The position numbers and the translations under genes were made by a program. A stretch of DNA of 64,000 bases from Strigops habroptila (taxonomy: Eukaryota > Chordata > Aves > Psittaciformes > Psittacidae), in the NCBI RefSeq assembly GCF_004027225.2, contig NC_044282.2, positions 74,348,287 through 74,412,286 of the forward strand. The letters are read 5' to 3'. The notes under the pieces were generated by a model that saw nothing but the letters and a program-made list of their open reading frames with translations, ran no database searches and was not told the origin of the DNA. Below, piece after piece: positions 61,401 through 64,000 of this stretch (within the stretch, counting starts at the first letter, position 1; every line of letters starts with the position of its first letter).

Positions 61401-64000
61401 TTCTTCATTTTAATGGAACTCCAGGAAGCCTCCTCTGAACTGGATGGTACAAACATTTCAAATTACTCATTCAAATTCATGTTAGTCATTCAGTTTTAGC
61501 AAAATGATGTGGTTTTCAATATCCAGGGAACAATGAAGGGTATATATAATAATCTCTATTTGTTTAAAGATCACATTTCAGAGATGATCCCATCTTCACC
61601 TTGGAGTCACAGTCATGAGTCTGTGAACCATGCGAAGAAATAGGAAAATGAATGTGCTTATCTAAAAAACTTGTTTTCTTTGAGTGATAATGTCCTTGCG
61701 TCTGTCCTACTGTCAAAACCAGTGGACAACTTAGCAGAGGAATAACAATTGACATCCCAGGATTTGTGTTTGGGATGTTATTTCTGCAGAGCATCAGGAA
61801 ATTCCATAACAACTTCAGAAGACAGTTTATCGAAATAAAATTGGACTGTCCTGGATAAGTAAAGTGCCTCAGTTCGAGGGCCCTGTGCTGTAAAGCAGCC
61901 TGAATTAGCCTTGGTCTGATGAATGCATCACAGAATAGGTCTGTGACTCTCTTCACAAGATAACTTCTGTAAGTATTACTAGTAGAATGTTATATTCCCC
62001 ACATCCTGCTAAGGAAGAGTGGGACAGATGCTGCACATTTAAATCGTTGACACTTATCCCATCTGGTCAAATGGTAGTTTAAGAGATGGAAAAATAGAGG
62101 AGTGACACTGACAGGAAGAATTTCTATCCCAGTTTCTTTAGTCATGTGGCAGACGTGTTAGATGAACAAGCAGGGTGACATCCAGTGTGTTGGAAGGGCT
62201 GAGTTAGAGTTCCTGTTGTGCTCTGAAATCCATCACCTCCTCTACCAGGCAGTGTCTGATCCCTTCAGGCTGGCAAGCATGTAGCCAGCTAAATGTCATC
62301 TCTGTTGTGATGCTCAAACCACCCTCTTCACAGGCTTAGCTACCAAAATGCTAATACTATTTCTATAGTCTCCTAATGCAACTCCTTCCAAATGATCTTG
62401 GATCAAAAACGTCAGCTGCCGCTTGTGCCCTTGATCCTTGTGACTGTGGATAAATCTGTTTGCTCTCTTGTTTTGAGACTTAAAAACATGTGAATTTTGC
62501 CCTTGTTTAGCCTTTCTCTGTCTAGTGACTGTGAAGTCGAGCCCTTGGAAAGGACAGAGAAGAACAGCAGCAGCTTGGCTGTGAGACATCACTTTGGCTG
62601 GCAGTTTGTGAAAGAACACAGTCTGTTGACTGGTAGTGATATAAATATTCAGGACTGGATTGACAGTATGCAGGACATAAGCCTGCTGGGAATAGCGAAA
62701 TTGAGACGTGACTTCTTTCCTCCTTTTGTGCTCCTTTTGGGAAGGCATGAAGGGTGGCCAGCAACAAGTTTCTTTCCTTCCCAAGATAAGGACAAGTAGA
62801 CCTGAGCTGCGAGGAGTTGTTGGTATTGTTTTCCACTTGGTTTCAACTTCTGCAAACAAAGCTAGAGCTGGTAAGTGAATATGGTTTAGAGAGCTTGCTG
62901 GACCCTCCCAAAAGTGCTGAGTCTCAAGGCTGCTCTTGCTTCTAGGCTGCATAAATGACAGAGCACTTTGGTGTTGGCTACATCAGGCCTTTTCTATTGC
63001 AGTTCACCTCATTGCCTATCAGTGTGAGGCTTGATGTGAAAGATAATTTCAGTGCTGGTGAAGAAGCAGCTCTCAGTGACACTTAAGGGGCTGCATTTAA
63101 AACCTAATTAATACAGTGACATCAGTACTGAGGAACGTTACTTGCAGTCAAATGTGGCCAGAGAGACCAATGCTTCTACTCTGAGATATAACCATTAAGA
63201 AAAACAAGCTTTAAATGGCTGTCTAGTATGCATATCCCCAGAATGTTGAATTGACCAGTAGAGCCCTTTTTAACTTACCTGCTTTTGGGTCAGATAAAAC
63301 CAGTGTGATTGTTCAGAAGCACTCACAATATCCAGGTGGGATGAATACTAGAGCCAAGAAGCTGCAATTCTGCTTATTGACAGACCTAAACCTGTGTTAG
63401 GTGTGAGAGTTGCCCCAATAACGTAGAGTAGGACCTAGATCTGTTTATCTGTATTGTGTGGGTATATGTGAAGCAGAACTATTTCATCTATGTGTTTACA
63501 TGTATGCCCTTTATTTCCCCTTGTCTTTTGGGGCATTTTTGTGTATGCAGCAGGAGTGCACCAGAGGTGAGCTCTGAAAATTGTTGGGTGATCTGCAGGC
63601 AAAAAGCATAGGAGGGGAAAGGCATGAAAGCAAAACTACCAGATTATGAAAGGCAACCAGGACTGACTTTCTGCTTTGTTCTTATTGACACGTGCTGTTT
63701 CTACTTCACATTCTTACGTTGCTGAGAAACGCTGTCATCTGCAAACAAAAACAGCTCATGCGGTATAGAGCCGAGTGTGTGCAGAATGTAAAGAGGGAGG
63801 TATCTGCAGCCAGCCCACAAGAGCTTGTCACGTTATTTCCATGCACACAAAAGGTTACTTACTTCTTGGCACCAGATTTACCACCCTGCAGTTAATGGAT
63901 TTTATGGCAGGAAGTTTCTCTGAAGACTTGATTCCCATATTCTTAAGTAGTAAATAAAAAGTTGTGAATTATGTTCCAAAGCATCAGTCAGTATTGTATT
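58450..64000. other. Intergenic, nothing recognised
   Basis: AT-rich. The longest open frame (62314-62952, minus, 212 codons) matches no family I recognise and is listed as a finding. No RNA gene or mobile element is supported. Confidence 0.5.

Overview
The window looks like a bird nuclear chromosome. The evidence is several truncated CR1 retroposons with the typical 3' ends (direct copies end in a 'gattctat' or 'ggttctgtg' tail, inverted ones begin with 'catagaatc'), short introns, discrete CpG islands, and a gene order equivalent to human 2p16.1. Read left to right it holds the 3' end of CCDC88A (+), PRORSD1 (-), MTIF2 (+), RPS27A (-), and a decayed remnant of CLHC1 (+). I cannot name the species.

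Layout. 1-10703: last six recognisable coding exons of CCDC88A (Girdin/GIV); the penultimate one can also be read through as a long open reading frame to 6989. 10704-16820: CCDC88A 3'UTR and intergenic DNA with several poly(A) signals. 16844-18098: PRORSD1, two coding exons, with a CpG-island promoter to about 18300. 18340-20100: no gene seen. 20105-20600: CR1, followed by a palindromic GT/AT/AC microsatellite. 20740-31850: MTIF2, with an NRF1-containing CpG-island promoter, one noncoding exon and 13 coding exons encoding 725 aa. 32464-34714: RPS27A (ubiquitin-S27a fusion), five coding exons plus a 5' noncoding exon, and a CpG island shared with the former CLHC1 promoter. 34900-38750: CLHC1 territory; only a frame-broken terminal exon is recognisable. 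38750-64000: about 25 kb of AT-rich intergenic DNA (in human the next gene on this side is RTN4), with two CR1 copies, one good CTCF-like motif and no gene I can support.

Gene relationships. MTIF2 (mitochondrial translation initiation), PRORSD1 (tRNA proofreading) and RPS27A (ubiquitin and a 40S protein) are housekeeping genes with separate CpG islands. MTIF2 and RPS27A are tail to tail about 0.7 kb apart; CCDC88A and PRORSD1 are also convergent.

Main points for a second look: (1) an open reading frame continuing past the CCDC88A penultimate exon and ending in Gly-Cys-Val, the PDZ-binding ending known from the paralogue Daple (CCDC88C), with its own downstream poly(A) signals; (2) apparent loss of CLHC1; (3) an intronic hairpin in CCDC88A carrying the let-7 seed GAGGTAG; (4) paired ZNF143/THAP11-like motifs in the RPS27A/CLHC1 promoter. 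No CRISPR, prokaryotic or viral system is present.
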